Of a stretch of 64,000 nucleotides of DNA, positions 1 through 8,899 are shown piece after piece; position 1 is the stretch's first letter, and each line of letters starts with the position of its first letter. The DNA lies in the NCBI RefSeq assembly GCF_038561955.2, contig NZ_CP138333.2, positions 310,001 through 374,000 of the forward strand, written 5' to 3'. The notes below the pieces were generated by a model, which was given only the letters and a program-made list of their open reading frames with translations, made no database searches and had not been told where the DNA came from. Made by a program: the position numbers and the translations under genes. The stretch comes from Salinicoccus sp. Bachu38. Its GTDB lineage: Bacteria > Bacillota > Bacilli > Staphylococcales > Salinicoccaceae.

Positions 1-755
1 CCGGAAATTCCCAAAAGGAGGGAAAGAAGTACCACTGGACTCAGGAAGCCGGCTTCACTCTCTCCGACCGAGCTGAATCCATAGATGGTGGCGCCGAAAC
101 CGACGGTGGAAAAAACGATGGATGGAATGTCGATTTTGGGCCGGGTCACTTCCGATACATTGACCAGGAAGAAATATGCGAACACTATGGAGAATAATGA
201 AAATGGAATGACTGTAATGAACAGAAAACGCCATCCGAGGTATTCTACAATGATGCCGGAAAGTGTCGGACCGATGGCCGGTGCGAACATGATGACGAGA
301 CCGACGATTCCCATGATCCTGCCGCGTTTATGGGGCGGGTACATCAACAGGAATACATTGAACATGATCGGCATCAGCATTCCGGTTCCGACGGCCTGTA
401 TCAGACGGCCTGTCAGAAGGATGCCGAAGGTCGGCGCGGAGGCGGCGATGGTCGTGCCAATGGTGAATATGATCATCGTGCCCAAAAAGAGCTGGCGGGT
501 GGTGAACCATTGGATCAGCAGGGCCGAGACCGGGATGACGATCCCCATTACGAGCATGAAGCCTGTTGCCATCCATTGTACGGTCGGCAGGTTGATGTCA
601 AATTCAACCATCAGTGTCGTCAGGGCGATATTGAGCAGTGTTTCATTCAAAATCGCAAAAAATGCCCCGATGATGAGCGAAAGCATGATCGGGAGGGTTT
701 TGATATCGGGATTGTCCGATAGATATTCATATCGGCTGGTACTGTTTTTTTCCAT
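1..755 (-). CDS. DHA2-type MFS drug exporter (3' end cut by window)
   Basis: Reading the reverse strand gives an N-terminal part of a 14-helix major facilitator of the DHA2 family (LmrB/QacA type), which exports drugs or toxic lipophilic compounds using the proton gradient. The start ATG lies at 755 behind an AGGAGA ribosome site 8 bases upstream. About 250 residues are present: helix 1 contains ILNETLLNIAL, the usual start of DHA2 proteins, and the loop with TGRLIQAVGTG corresponds to the conserved motif before helix 5. The C-terminal half lies outside the window, so the substrate cannot be guessed. It is the first gene of its transcript and faces away from the small ORF at 869. Confidence 0.85.
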   Translation of the reverse strand, partial: MEKNSTSRYEYLSDNPDIKTLPIMLSLIIGAFFAILNETLLNIALTTLMVEFDINLPTVQWMATGFMLVMGIVIPVSALLIQWFTTRQLFLGTMIIFTIGTTIAASAPTFGILLTGRLIQAVGTGMLMPIMFNVFLLMYPPHKRGRIMGIVGLVIMFAPAIGPTLSGIIVEYLGWRFLFITVIPFSLFSIVFAYFFLVNVSEVTRPKIDIPSIVFSTVGFGATIYGFSSVGESEAGFLSPVVLLSLLLGIS

Positions 756-868
756 ATATAGGTCTCCTGTATGTATTGATGTATGAGTGCATTTGAATAT
801 ATTATTATGAATGAAGGGATTACACAAGGGTTACGACTTGTGAATATCCAGAAAAAGGAGCGGGGCCC

Positions 869-1030
869 ATGAGATGTGGTACGGAATGCTTCATTGTGAC
901 ATTCGAAAAAGACGGTGATGTGTATACCAAGGAGGCCCGGGCGAAGTCGCAGATCGAAGCACGCAGGATGGTCAGCAGCCGATACGGGGCTGATAGCCGA
1001 ATCAAAAAAATAGTGAAAAAATACAAATGA
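869..1030 (+). CDS. small basic hypothetical protein, 53 aa
   Basis: A 53-codon ORF starting ATG at 869 behind AAAAGGAG about 8 bases upstream. The product is basic at its C-terminus (ends KKIVKKYK), has two cysteines near the N-terminus (RCGTECF), and shows no membrane segment or signal peptide. The middle, with regular Ala, Arg and Glu, could form a helix. I do not recognise a family. Support for it being real is the good ribosome site, a length that fits the gap between the divergent exporter and the methyltransferase, and the absence of a competing ORF. It could still be a chance ORF in a leader. Confidence 0.45.
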   Translation: MRCGTECFIVTFEKDGDVYTKEARAKSQIEARRMVSSRYGADSRIKKIVKKYK

Positions 1031-1155
1031 ACGTTTGCAATTCATATGGCTTTAGTGTAGTATGCAAAACTATAGTATATTTCTTAAATATTCGGAAAAT
1101 ATTGAAGTGTACTATAAATTAAATGTATACAAAATACGGAGGCGAACTATTTAAC

Positions 1156-1794
1156 ATGTCCAAACTTTGGAATGATGTGGACGCGTACTTTACTTCCCAG
1201 CTGAATGCTGATGATGAAGTAATTACGGGAATTCTCGAAAACGAAGAAGAAAGAACCGAAGCGACGAGTGGCCAAGGAAAGTTTCTTCAGTTACTGGCGA
1301 GAATCAAAGGTGCAAAAACGGTGTTGGAAATAGGTACATTGAGTGGCTACAGTACATTATGGCTGGGTAAGGCACTGCCGGAGGATGGCAAGATGGCTAC
1401 TATCGAGTCCAACCCTGAATATGCAAAGACAGCGTTCGAGCACATTAAGGCTGCTGAACTGGATGACAAGGTTGAGGTCATCGAGGCGCCGGCGGAAAAT
1501 ACATTGCCGAAATTGCTTGAAAGAGGGTATCCACGCTTTGATTTCATCTATATCAATGCAAATCAGCAGCATTATCCGGACTACCTTGAAGCGGCAATCA
1601 ACATGGCCAAGAGCGGCTCGGTCATCGTAACGGAACGTAAGATCATGGAATCGTTTGAAGAGGAAGAGGCGAAATGCCCTAAAATGCAGCGTTTCCTGCA
1701 GATACTTACAGAACATCCCCGTGTAGATGCAACAGCAGTTCAGACAGTAGGCAGCAGAGGACATGACGGGTTCGTCATGGCAGTATTGGATTAA
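1156..1794 (+). CDS. class I SAM-dependent O-methyltransferase family protein with altered metal site
   Basis: A 212-residue protein of the cation-dependent O-methyltransferase family (relatives of YrrM/TrmR and caffeoyl-CoA methyltransferase). The SAM-binding fold is clear: VLEIGTLSGYSTLWLG is motif I and IESNPEYAKTA the acidic loop after strand 2. The position where the family has a DADK-like metal motif reads YINANQQHY, and the later DN ligand pair is replaced by TERK, so the usual Mg2+ ligands appear lost. Substrate unknown; it may methylate without metal, use another substrate, or only bind SAM. I chose ATG 1156 because GGAGG stands 13 bases ahead; an in-frame ATG at 1123 has no ribosome site. 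Monocistronic, ended by a hairpin. Confidence 0.8.
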   Translation: MSKLWNDVDAYFTSQLNADDEVITGILENEEERTEATSGQGKFLQLLARIKGAKTVLEIGTLSGYSTLWLGKALPEDGKMATIESNPEYAKTAFEHIKAAELDDKVEVIEAPAENTLPKLLERGYPRFDFIYINANQQHYPDYLEAAINMAKSGSVIVTERKIMESFEEEEAKCPKMQRFLQILTEHPRVDATAVQTVGSRGHDGFVMAVLD

Positions 1795-1813
1795 CCGAAA
1801 AAGTATACAAATT

Positions 1814-1861
1814 AAAAAGCTCAGTATCAACCTACTAAAGTGGATTGATACTGAGCTTTTT
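1814..1861 (+). terminator. rho-independent terminator after the methyltransferase
   Basis: Stem AAAAAGCTCAGTATCAA pairs perfectly with its complement across a 14-base loop and ends in a T-run, 20 bases past the stop codon. Confidence 0.9.
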
Positions 1862-1930
1862 ATTGTCATTTCTTACCGGCGGGCGGCTGTTATGGTAGAG
1901 TATATATAAAATTGCAAAGAAGGGGATACG

Positions 1931-2875
1931 GTGCTGACGCGTTTCAACGCTTTCATTCAAAAGTGGATTGCGCTCCTCACGCCGCTCAGCCTCATCACAG
2001 GGGTTCTGCTCGGCGAAGTGGGGACGCACTTCCTCTTCCTGATTCCATGGTTCTTTGCCTTCATGACCTTTACCGGGGCACTGGGCATGGATTTCAAGGA
2101 TTTCAAAATGGTTGTGAAGTATCCGAAAGCGATACTGCTGAGCATTCTTTTTCTGCATATCCTGATGCCCCTGTGGGGATATATGCTGGCGACGGTCCTG
2201 CTGGATGATTCCCTTCTGACCATCGGATTCACACTGGCAGTGGCGGTACCGACAGGGGTGACTTCGGTCATATGGGTGACCATCACCAGGGGCAATCTGC
2301 CACTTGCACTTTCCATCATTCTGCTGGATACACTGCTCGCTCCAATCATATTGCCACTCATACTCATAGCGGTTGCAGGTACAGCCGTCACCATCAATTC
2401 CGGGACGCTGATTATGGGACTGCTTTGGATGATTGTATTGCCGACTCTGGCCGGCATCCTGATGAACGAAGTGACACGCGGCAGGGTGAAGGATACATTG
2501 GGTGTTTCTCTGGCGCCTTTCTCAAAATTCAGCCTGCTGCTCATCATCATGATCAACGGCAGTGTCATTGCCCCCTACCTGCAGGAGTTTTCCTGGGAAA
2601 TCGTCGGCATACTGTTCCTTGTTCTGTTCGTTACCTTGTCTGCGTATGCCTTTGCACTGGGTACCGGACACTACCTGCTGAAGGATCCGTCCATCGTTAC
2701 GACGTTCACATACAACGTGGGTATGAGGAACATTTCGGTTGGGGTGGTCATCGCCACTGCCTATTTTCCTCCAAAAGTCGCGATGCCGGTGGTGTTCTGC
2801 ATGCTTTTCCAGCAGCTGATCGCCTCCTTTGCGAGCAAAGCGATGACCCGGTATCAGGCGTATAGAAACTATTGA
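1931..2875 (+). CDS. bile acid:sodium symporter (BASS) family transporter
   Basis: A 314-residue polytopic membrane protein of the BASS superfamily (SBF-like fold), with roughly nine to ten hydrophobic helices. Recognisable family features are the proline/glycine-rich crossing regions LAVAVPTGVTSVIW near residue 100 and YNVGMRNISVGVV near residue 260, which correspond to the two broken helices that bind Na+ and substrate. Bacterial members carry organic anions such as keto acids or pantoate; the substrate here cannot be told. The GTG start at 1931 follows AAGAAGGGG. It stands alone between two terminators, so it is probably monocistronic. Confidence 0.85.
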   Translation: MLTRFNAFIQKWIALLTPLSLITGVLLGEVGTHFLFLIPWFFAFMTFTGALGMDFKDFKMVVKYPKAILLSILFLHILMPLWGYMLATVLLDDSLLTIGFTLAVAVPTGVTSVIWVTITRGNLPLALSIILLDTLLAPIILPLILIAVAGTAVTINSGTLIMGLLWMIVLPTLAGILMNEVTRGRVKDTLGVSLAPFSKFSLLLIIMINGSVIAPYLQEFSWEIVGILFLVLFVTLSAYAFALGTGHYLLKDPSIVTTFTYNVGMRNISVGVVIATAYFPPKVAMPVVFCMLFQQLIASFASKAMTRYQAYRNY

Positions 2876-2880
2876 AGTCA

Positions 2881-2913
2881 GACAGTCCGCGTGGAGGACT
2901 GTCTTTAATTTTT
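2881..2913 (+). terminator. terminator after the BASS transporter
   Basis: GACAGTCC and GGACTGTC form an 8-bp stem closely after the stop codon, followed by a T-rich tract (TTTAATTTTT). Confidence 0.85.
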
Positions 2914-2993
2914 ACAAGGGTGTCTACATAAATAGTGTGAGAATGGGTATAGGAAAATATTGAAGATTTATCATTTTTATGAGGAGGCTACAT

Positions 2994-3983
2994 ATGGAGC
3001 GATTCAAAGCGCTGGTCGTCGACCAGGTGGACGAAGAAACGGTGATGGATATTAAGGAAATCGGCATGGACGATCTGTCTGACGGGGAAGTGACGATCAA
3101 AGTTGCCTATTCAAGCGTCAACTACAAAGACGGCATGGTGGCGGTAACGGGCAGCATCGCTGAAACATTCCCGCTTGTTCCGGGAATCGACCTTGCAGGC
3201 ACGGTACTTTCTTCTGAAGACGAGCGTTTCAAGGAAGGGGACGAAGTGATTGCCACCAGCTACTATATCGGTACGCGTCATAGCGGCGGTTTCAGTGAAG
3301 TCGCGAGAATCCCCGCGGAATGGGTCGTCGCACTGCCGGAAGGACTGACGCTGAAGGAAGCGATGGAGCTTGGCACAGCAGGTTTTACGGCCGCATTGTG
3401 CGTCCAGAGGCTGGAAGAGAATGGACTCGAACCCGGGTCGGGCAAGGTGCTCGTCGATGGAGCGAGTGGCGGTGTCGGCAGCCTCGCCATCAATATGCTT
3501 TCCGACAAGGGCTACGACGTCGTGGCAAGTACGGGACGGACGGAAGAAGCGGAATACCTGAAATCCTTGGGCGCCGCCAAAGTCATCCACAGGGATGAAG
3601 TGACCGATACGGACGGAAAATCCACCAGGAAGAGGCAGTGGAAAGCGGCCATCGACCCGGTTGGCGGCAAAACACTGCAGTATATCCTGAGCAGCCTCGA
3701 TTATGGCGGTTCAGTCGCAACGTGCGGGCTGGCCGGCGGCATCGAAGTGGAGACGACGGTACTGCCTTTCATTTCCCGGGCAATAAACTGGCTCGGCATC
3801 GATTCCGTCAAATATCCGATGGAGCGCAGGGTGAAGGTATGGGAAAGCCTTGCAGGGGACATGAAACCTTCTGCACTGGAGACCCATATCTCCCATGAAG
3901 TATCGCTCGAAGAACTGCCGGATATTTTGCGTGATATTCTTAAAGGCCGCGTCCGTGGCCGTATCATTGTCAAATTCCAATAA
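2994..3983 (+). CDS. YhdH/YhfP-family NADPH quinone oxidoreductase (AcuI-like)
   Basis: A 329-residue zinc-free medium-chain dehydrogenase. The N-terminal GroES-like domain carries SSVNYKDGMV and the PGIDLAGTV segment typical of YhdH/YhfP; the nucleotide-binding domain has VDGASGGVGSLAINML, and the following STGRTEE suits NADPH. Characterised relatives (AcuI) reduce acrylyl-CoA to propionyl-CoA; others act on quinones or enals, so the exact substrate is open. AcuI would make sense in an organism exposed to DMSP in saline habitats, but that is inference. Start ATG 2994 is preferred over 2979 because GAGGAGG sits 6 bases before it. It converges with trhO across a shared terminator. Confidence 0.88.
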   Translation: MERFKALVVDQVDEETVMDIKEIGMDDLSDGEVTIKVAYSSVNYKDGMVAVTGSIAETFPLVPGIDLAGTVLSSEDERFKEGDEVIATSYYIGTRHSGGFSEVARIPAEWVVALPEGLTLKEAMELGTAGFTAALCVQRLEENGLEPGSGKVLVDGASGGVGSLAINMLSDKGYDVVASTGRTEEAEYLKSLGAAKVIHRDEVTDTDGKSTRKRQWKAAIDPVGGKTLQYILSSLDYGGSVATCGLAGGIEVETTVLPFISRAINWLGIDSVKYPMERRVKVWESLAGDMKPSALETHISHEVSLEELPDILRDILKGRVRGRIIVKFQ

Positions 3984-3986
3984 AAG

Positions 3987-4028
3987 AATCCCTTCATCCA
4001 ATCTGTTTATGGATGAAGGGATTTTTTT
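3987..4028. terminator. bidirectional terminator between the oxidoreductase and trhO
   Basis: AATCCCTTCATCC pairs with GGATGAAGGGATT, with a T-run on the plus side and an A-run on the other, so it can serve both convergent genes. Confidence 0.88.
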
Positions 4029-4983
4029 ATTTGGCGTATGCCTCTTCTTCAATTACTTTGATATGGGCATTCACTTCGTCTGCTGAGAGGTCATTTTCAA
4101 TGACATACCTGTTTCTTGGATGCTTTGTGCATTCCAGGGAGCAGCCGCCAAGATGCTTCGCTTCATTTTCTTCGGAAGCGAGGATCTGGTCGTTGCACTC
4201 AGGATTTGCACAGTTGATATAACGTTCGCAGGGAGTGCCGTCGAAATGATCCCTGCCGACGACATTGTGCTCCACCTGGTTGACGGGCACGGTCAGCCTT
4301 TCGTCGAAGACATACATCATGCCGTCCCAGTTCTGCCCTTTGACCTCAGGGTCTTTGCCGTATGTTGCAATGCCGCCATGGAGCTGTCCGACATCGTCGA
4401 ATCCTTCACGTTTCAGCCAGCCTGAGAACTTTTCACAGCGTATGCCGCCAGTGCAGTAGGTCAGGATGCGCTTGCCCTCAAGCATTTCGCGGTTCTCCTC
4501 GACCCATTCCGGCAGTTCACGGAACGATTCGACATCCGGACGGACGGCACCGCGGAAATGGCCGACATCATATTCATAAGTGTTTCTTGCATCCAGGACA
4601 ATCGTATTTTCATCCTGCATCTGTTCATAGAAATCTTTCGGTTCCAGGTACTCGCCTGTCAGTTCGCGCGGATCGATATCATCCTCCAGGCTGAGGTTGA
4701 CAAGCTCCGGCCGCGGACGTACATGCATCTTTTTGAAGGCGTGGCCTTCCGATTCGTCGATCTTGAACACGATGCTATCGAACAGGGGATGGCGCTTCAT
4801 GTATTCCATATACTTTTCGGTGTCTTCCACAGTCCCGGAGACGGTACCGTTTATACCTTCATTGGCGACAAGAATGCGCCCTTTGAGATTCATTCCCTTG
4901 CACAGATCAAGGTGCTCCTCTGAGAATGCCTCGGGATCTTCAATGTCTGTGTAGTAGTAATAGAGTAAAACTTGATATTTCAT
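4027..4983 (-). CDS. trhO: tRNA uridine-34 hydroxylase TrhO (rhodanese family)
   Basis: A 318-residue protein matching TrhO (formerly YceA/YbfQ), which hydroxylates U34 of tRNA with molecular oxygen to give ho5U. The N-terminal acylphosphatase-like part contains [10 protein letters not shown]; the rhodanese domain spans about residues 115-215 with the catalytic Cys177 in [12 protein letters not shown]. The C-terminal region has the expected cysteine cluster ([14 protein letters not shown] and GGCSLEC). I start at ATG 4983 because AGGTGG lies 8 bases ahead; an in-frame GTG at 4995 is inside that ribosome site. With queCDE and queF nearby, this gives two wobble-base modification pathways within 6 kb. 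Confidence 0.93.
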   Translation of the reverse strand: MKYQVLLYYYYTDIEDPEAFSEEHLDLCKGMNLKGRILVANEGINGTVSGTVEDTEKYMEYMKRHPLFDSIVFKIDESEGHAFKKMHVRPRPELVNLSLEDDIDPRELTGEYLEPKDFYEQMQDENTIVLDARNTYEYDVGHFRGAVRPDVESFRELPEWVEENREMLEGKRILTYCTGGIRCEKFSGWLKREGFDDVGQLHGGIATYGKDPEVKGQNWDGMMYVFDERLTVPVNQVEHNVVGRDHFDGTPCERYINCANPECNDQILASEENEAKHLGGCSLECTKHPRNRYVIENDLSADEVNAHIKVIEEEAYAK

Positions 4984-5038
4984 TGTCTTTTCCACCTATC
5001 AATTATATTTGCAGGATATACCTGATAGCTGCATGGAA

Positions 5039-5100
5039 TAAAAGTCCTTTCATGCAATTGTTTATTATATCAATTAAACAATACATTTGAAAGGACTTTT
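5039..5100 (-). terminator. long nested hairpin after ggt
   Basis: AAAAGTCCTTTCA pairs with TGAAAGGACTTTT around an inner ATTGTTT/AAACAAT stem. It lies downstream of the reverse-strand ggt and just upstream of trhO, with T-runs readable on both strands. Confidence 0.85.
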
Positions 5101-5133
5101 TACACCTGTCAAAAATTATTCAATTCAACCGGG

Positions 5134-6846
5134 CTACAGGCCTTCTGCACCGCCCGGACGCGGCGAGTCGGCTGCACCGTAGAGCTTGTGTCCGTTCGTC
5201 TGGTCGATCATGATTGCCTGTACATCCCCGAGGCGGGTATCCGCCGTTTCTTTTCTGAACGACTGGTCGAAGTCATAGCCCAGCTTTTCCAGTGCTTCCA
5301 GCATCTCTTTTGCCAAGCCGTCCTCCCACTGGGTTTCAAGATCACGTGTTACATAGACTCTCGGATCCTTGATTGCTTCATCCAGTGACATGTTGTAGTC
5401 TATGATGTTTATGATGGTCTGGGCTACCGAGGCGACGATCGTCTGGGCACCCGGGGAACCGAGTGTGAAGAACGGCTTCCCTTCATGGAAAAGTATCGTC
5501 GGACATTTGGAGCTTGTCGGATACTTATGGCCATTCGGCTCATTGACCTGGCCGGGCTCGGCTTCAAAGTCGGTCAGGTCGTTGTTCATGAGGAAGCCGT
5601 AGCCCGGTACCATGATGCCGGATCCAAAGATGCGTTCTATCGAGGATGTGCAGGAAACGACGTTGCCCCACTGGTCCACCGCAGTGAAGTGGGTCGTTTC
5701 CATTCCTTCATTGCCCACGTACCTATCGGTTTCAATCGTGCCGTCCCTGCCCGGCTGATATTTCCAAGGATCGCCTGCTTCATATGCTTTTGCTTCATTC
5801 TCTTCTGATATCAGCTGGAGGCGTTCTTTAATATAGTCCTCATTCAGCAGTCCATCCATCGGGAGTTCATGGAAATCTGCATCGCCGATATGGGCATTCT
5901 TGTCGGCAAGGGCCAGCTGCATCGTCTGGGCGAGCAGATGATACTTTTCAGACGAGTGCGGATCATATTGTGAAATATCGATGTTTTCGAGTATTTTCAG
6001 CTGCTGGGCCACTGCGATGCCACCGCCGCTTGGGGGAGCAGGCATTGCGATATCGAACCCTTTATAGTTGCTCCATAACGGTTCTTCGATCTTGACATGG
6101 TAGTTGATCAGATCCTGGTGGTTCATGACCCCGCCCTGGTTCTGGACAGCTTCTATGATGGCATCGGCAATCTCACCTTCATATACGGAATCGAACCCTT
6201 CGTCCCTGATGGTCTTCAAAGTTTTCGCAAGTTCAGGCTGCACGATGGTATCGCCTTCCCTGAGCGGTTTGCCACCCGGCATGAATTTCTTCCGTGCCTC
6301 TTCTCCGAGGCGATGGTCAAAAAGATCAAGTGTACGTTCCCATAGGGAATTCACACGGAAGTCCGATTCGGCCAGCTCGATGGCCGGTTCAACCAACTTT
6401 TCAAGGGGGAGGGTGGCATACTTTTCATGCAGGTGCTTGAGCCCTTTCATGATGCCCGGCACCCCGACGGAAGTGCCGTGTGTGGATCGTTTGTCGAACG
6501 GAACGACCTCCCCTTCTTCATCAAGGAAGCATTCAGGTTCAAGTCCGGCCGGTGCCCGGGAATGGGCATTGATGACTTTCGTATCCTCATTTTCCTTGTC
6601 GTAGCACACGATAAAGCCGCCTGCGCCGATGCCGGTGTTCATGCCTTCGACAACAGACAACGCGAGCTGTACTGCAATAAGTGCATCGAATGCATTGCCG
6701 CCCTGGTCCAGCATCTGGTTGCCGGCGTGGGTGGCTTCCTTTATGGCACTTGCCACCATGCCATATTTGCCGGTATCCCCTTTAATCTGATTGCCTGTAT
6801 CATAATATTTTTCCTGTGCCTCAAAAATTTCTTGCAGGTTCGCCAT
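5134..6846 (-). CDS. ggt: gamma-glutamyltransferase without signal peptide
   Basis: A 570-residue gamma-glutamyltranspeptidase, an N-terminal nucleophile hydrolase that cleaves itself and then removes or transfers gamma-glutamyl groups from glutathione-like compounds. The predicted new N-terminus is Thr384 in METTHFTAVDQWGN, dividing the protein into about 383 and 187 residues. TSSIERIFGSGIMVPGYGF and the glycine-rich GSPGAQTIVA follow as in the family. The start ATG 6846 has AGGTGAG 8 bases upstream and gives MANLQEIFEAQ, with no signal peptide, unlike secreted Ggt but like B. subtilis YwrD. It may therefore act in the cytoplasm. Likely monocistronic. Confidence 0.9.
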   Translation of the reverse strand: MANLQEIFEAQEKYYDTGNQIKGDTGKYGMVASAIKEATHAGNQMLDQGGNAFDALIAVQLALSVVEGMNTGIGAGGFIVCYDKENEDTKVINAHSRAPAGLEPECFLDEEGEVVPFDKRSTHGTSVGVPGIMKGLKHLHEKYATLPLEKLVEPAIELAESDFRVNSLWERTLDLFDHRLGEEARKKFMPGGKPLREGDTIVQPELAKTLKTIRDEGFDSVYEGEIADAIIEAVQNQGGVMNHQDLINYHVKIEEPLWSNYKGFDIAMPAPPSGGGIAVAQQLKILENIDISQYDPHSSEKYHLLAQTMQLALADKNAHIGDADFHELPMDGLLNEDYIKERLQLISEENEAKAYEAGDPWKYQPGRDGTIETDRYVGNEGMETTHFTAVDQWGNVVSCTSSIERIFGSGIMVPGYGFLMNNDLTDFEAEPGQVNEPNGHKYPTSSKCPTILFHEGKPFFTLGSPGAQTIVASVAQTIINIIDYNMSLDEAIKDPRVYVTRDLETQWEDGLAKEMLEALEKLGYDFDQSFRKETADTRLGDVQAIMIDQTNGHKLYGAADSPRPGGAEGL

Positions 6847-7028
6847 TATCAATCTCACCTGTCCTTCTTCTGTAAATCGAGTTATAGTTTCATAACCTAA
6901 AAAGTACAATGCTAAACACAATTTTCAGCCCGAAGGATGAGGAATAAAAGGCTCGAAGAGTGGAAATCCACCATGAAAATTGGTAAAATCATATAATTGG
7001 ATATCGAATGAGGAGAGGTAGATGATGG

Positions 7029-7682
7029 ATGGACAGAAATAAAGCGCTCGTTGTTTTCTCCGGCGGACAGGATAGTACGACATGCATGTTCCATGCCATG
7101 GCAAACTATGGTGAAGTGGAACTGGTGACATTTGATTACGGACAGCGCCACAGCAAAGAGATCGAAGTGGCAAAAAACATTGCAGAGGAACAGGGGCTCA
7201 AGCATCATGTACTTGACATGTCGCTGCTCGGACAGCTGAGCCCGAACGCTTTGACCGAGCATGGGATGAATATTGTCCAGGCAGAGGACGAGACGGTGCC
7301 GAATACATTTGTGCCTGCCAGAAACATGCTCTTCCTGTCATTCGCGACCGCCCTCGGCTACCAGACAGGCGCCGGGACGATCATTACAGGTGTGTGCGAA
7401 ACGGATTTCAGCGGCTATCCGGACTGTCGTGATATTTTCATCAAATCGATGAATGTCACTGCGAATCTTGCAATGGACCGGAATTTCGTCATCGAAACAC
7501 CTCTGATGTGGCTGGACAAGAAACAGACATGGGCACTGGCTGATGAATATGGACAGCTCGACTATATAAGGAATAGAACATTGACGTGCTATGAGGGCGT
7601 CATTGGGGACGGGTGTGGAGAATGCCCGGCATGCAGGCTGAGAAACGCAGGGCTGCGTGCATATCTGAACGAAAAGGAGTGA
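7029..7682 (+). CDS. queC: 7-cyano-7-deazaguanine synthase QueC
   Basis: A 217-residue ATP-dependent enzyme converting 7-carboxy-7-deazaguanine to preQ0 in queuosine synthesis. The PP-loop is [12 protein letters not shown] at the N-terminus, and the zinc site is the cysteine cluster [17 protein letters not shown] near the C-terminus. Length fits the family (about 220). ATG 7029 lies about 13 bases behind GAGGAG. It is the first gene of queCDE with a 2-base gap to queD. A TATAAT at 6992-6997 could be its -10 box, but I see no convincing -35 and no preQ1 aptamer in its leader, in contrast to queF. Confidence 0.95.
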   Translation: MDRNKALVVFSGGQDSTTCMFHAMANYGEVELVTFDYGQRHSKEIEVAKNIAEEQGLKHHVLDMSLLGQLSPNALTEHGMNIVQAEDETVPNTFVPARNMLFLSFATALGYQTGAGTIITGVCETDFSGYPDCRDIFIKSMNVTANLAMDRNFVIETPLMWLDKKQTWALADEYGQLDYIRNRTLTCYEGVIGDGCGECPACRLRNAGLRAYLNEKE

Positions 7683-7684
7683 CA

Positions 7685-8101
7685 ATGATGAGCTATAAGA
7701 CACCCGAGCATGATTATAAATATGAACTCAACAAGGACCTGAACTTCTCTGCAGCACACTTTATTCCCGATGACCGTGCAGGCAAATGCAGCAATGTCCA
7801 CGGCCATACCTACTTCGTCAATATCACGATTGCCGGTGATCGGCTTGATGATCTCGGATTCCTGGTCAACTTTTCATCGCTCAAATCCCTGATCAGCGAT
7901 GCATTCGACCATACACTGCTCAACGAACACAAACGGTTCCAGGAGCGCCCGCCGACATCCGAGACGCTGGCGGAGACCATATATGAGATGGTGGCGGAAT
8001 TTGTCGGCGGTCTGGATAACCGGCCGGTATGCCTGCAGGTGTATCTTCAGGAGACACCGACAAGTTACGTCATCTATCGTCCCAAGGAGAGTCGGAAGTA
8101 A
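7685..8101 (+). CDS. queD: 6-carboxytetrahydropterin synthase QueD
   Basis: A 138-residue member of the PTPS/QueD family that makes 6-carboxy-5,6,7,8-tetrahydropterin from dihydroneopterin triphosphate. The zinc histidines are visible in FSAAHFIP and NVHGHTYFVNI, and the catalytic region has DHTLLNEH. The nucleophilic cysteine is in GKCSNVHGH. Two ATGs stand together (7685 and 7688) behind AAAAGGAG, so the start is uncertain by one codon. It lies between queC and queE in one operon; its stop codon overlaps the queE start. Confidence 0.94.
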   Translation: MMSYKTPEHDYKYELNKDLNFSAAHFIPDDRAGKCSNVHGHTYFVNITIAGDRLDDLGFLVNFSSLKSLISDAFDHTLLNEHKRFQERPPTSETLAETIYEMVAEFVGGLDNRPVCLQVYLQETPTSYVIYRPKESRK

Positions 8102-8817
8102 TGAAAGTACCAGTACTTGAAATTTTCGGTCCCACATTCCAGGGGGAAGGCGCAGTCATCGGCCAGAAGACCATGTTCGTCAGAACGGCCGGATGCGACT
8201 ACAGCTGCAGCTGGTGTGATTCTGCGTTCACGTGGGATGGCAGCCAGAAGGACAAGGTCCGCATGCTGACCGCCGATGACATATTGGGCACGCTGGATGA
8301 CCTTGCACCGGGCAACTACAACCATGTAACCATATCCGGAGGAAATCCGGCACTGCTCAAGAACATGCAGGAATTTGTGGAGAAGGCCAAGTCGCGCGGT
8401 ATCGCACTGGCCGTGGAAACGCAGGGGACGGTATTCCAGGAGTGGCTTGCGGAGATCGATGATGTGACCATCAGCCCGAAACCGCCAAGTTCCGGCATGA
8501 ATACCGACTTCGAAAAACTCGAACGCGTGATGGCCGGCCTGGACGAAGGACCCGCCCACTATAACCTCAAGGTTGTCGTCTTCGACGAGAAGGATTTTGA
8601 ATATGCGGCGGATGTACACCAGAGGTATCCGGGTGTGGATTTTTACCTCCAGGTAGGGAATCCATATCTGGGTGACAATGTCGACGGACATACCTTCAAA
8701 CTGCTTGAACGCTATGAGCATCTGGTCGATATGACCATGGCCGATCCACGCATGAACGATGCGAAAGTGCTGCCACAGCTGCATACGCTGCTGTGGAGCA
8801 ACAAACAGGGCGTCTAA
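8101..8817 (+). CDS. queE: 7-carboxy-7-deazaguanine synthase QueE (radical SAM)
   Basis: A 238-residue radical SAM enzyme that rearranges 6-carboxytetrahydropterin to 7-carboxy-7-deazaguanine. The [4Fe-4S] motif is C32-x3-C36-x2-C39 (GCDYSCSWCDS), and TFQGEG near residue 12 is the family N-terminal signature. TISGGNPAL is the SAM-binding glycine motif. The start overlaps the queD stop by one base (TAATG), indicating translational coupling. It is last in the queCDE operon; no strong terminator follows. Confidence 0.94.
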   Translation: MKVPVLEIFGPTFQGEGAVIGQKTMFVRTAGCDYSCSWCDSAFTWDGSQKDKVRMLTADDILGTLDDLAPGNYNHVTISGGNPALLKNMQEFVEKAKSRGIALAVETQGTVFQEWLAEIDDVTISPKPPSSGMNTDFEKLERVMAGLDEGPAHYNLKVVVFDEKDFEYAADVHQRYPGVDFYLQVGNPYLGDNVDGHTFKLLERYEHLVDMTMADPRMNDAKVLPQLHTLLWSNKQGV

Positions 8818-8899
8818 AGGCTCCAGGCAATTGACAGGAGAGGATACCTTTGAATTGTTATAATGGGCATAAGACATATTCATTGAAGGAGGCAGGATT

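Noticed and set aside
823-842. CACAAG/CTTGTG hairpin before the 53-aa ORF
   Set aside because: Six-base stem with no T-run and no known regulator pattern; chance is likely.
1087-1101. AATATTCGGAAAATA as a CodY site before the methyltransferase
   Set aside because: Three mismatches in an AT-rich gap, with no nutritional logic for the gene; too weak to list.
8831-8864. TTGACA and TATAAT before the DsbA-like gene as a promoter
   Set aside because: The spacing is 22 bases, well beyond the 16-18 usable by the housekeeping sigma factor; the -10 alone may be real but the pair is not.
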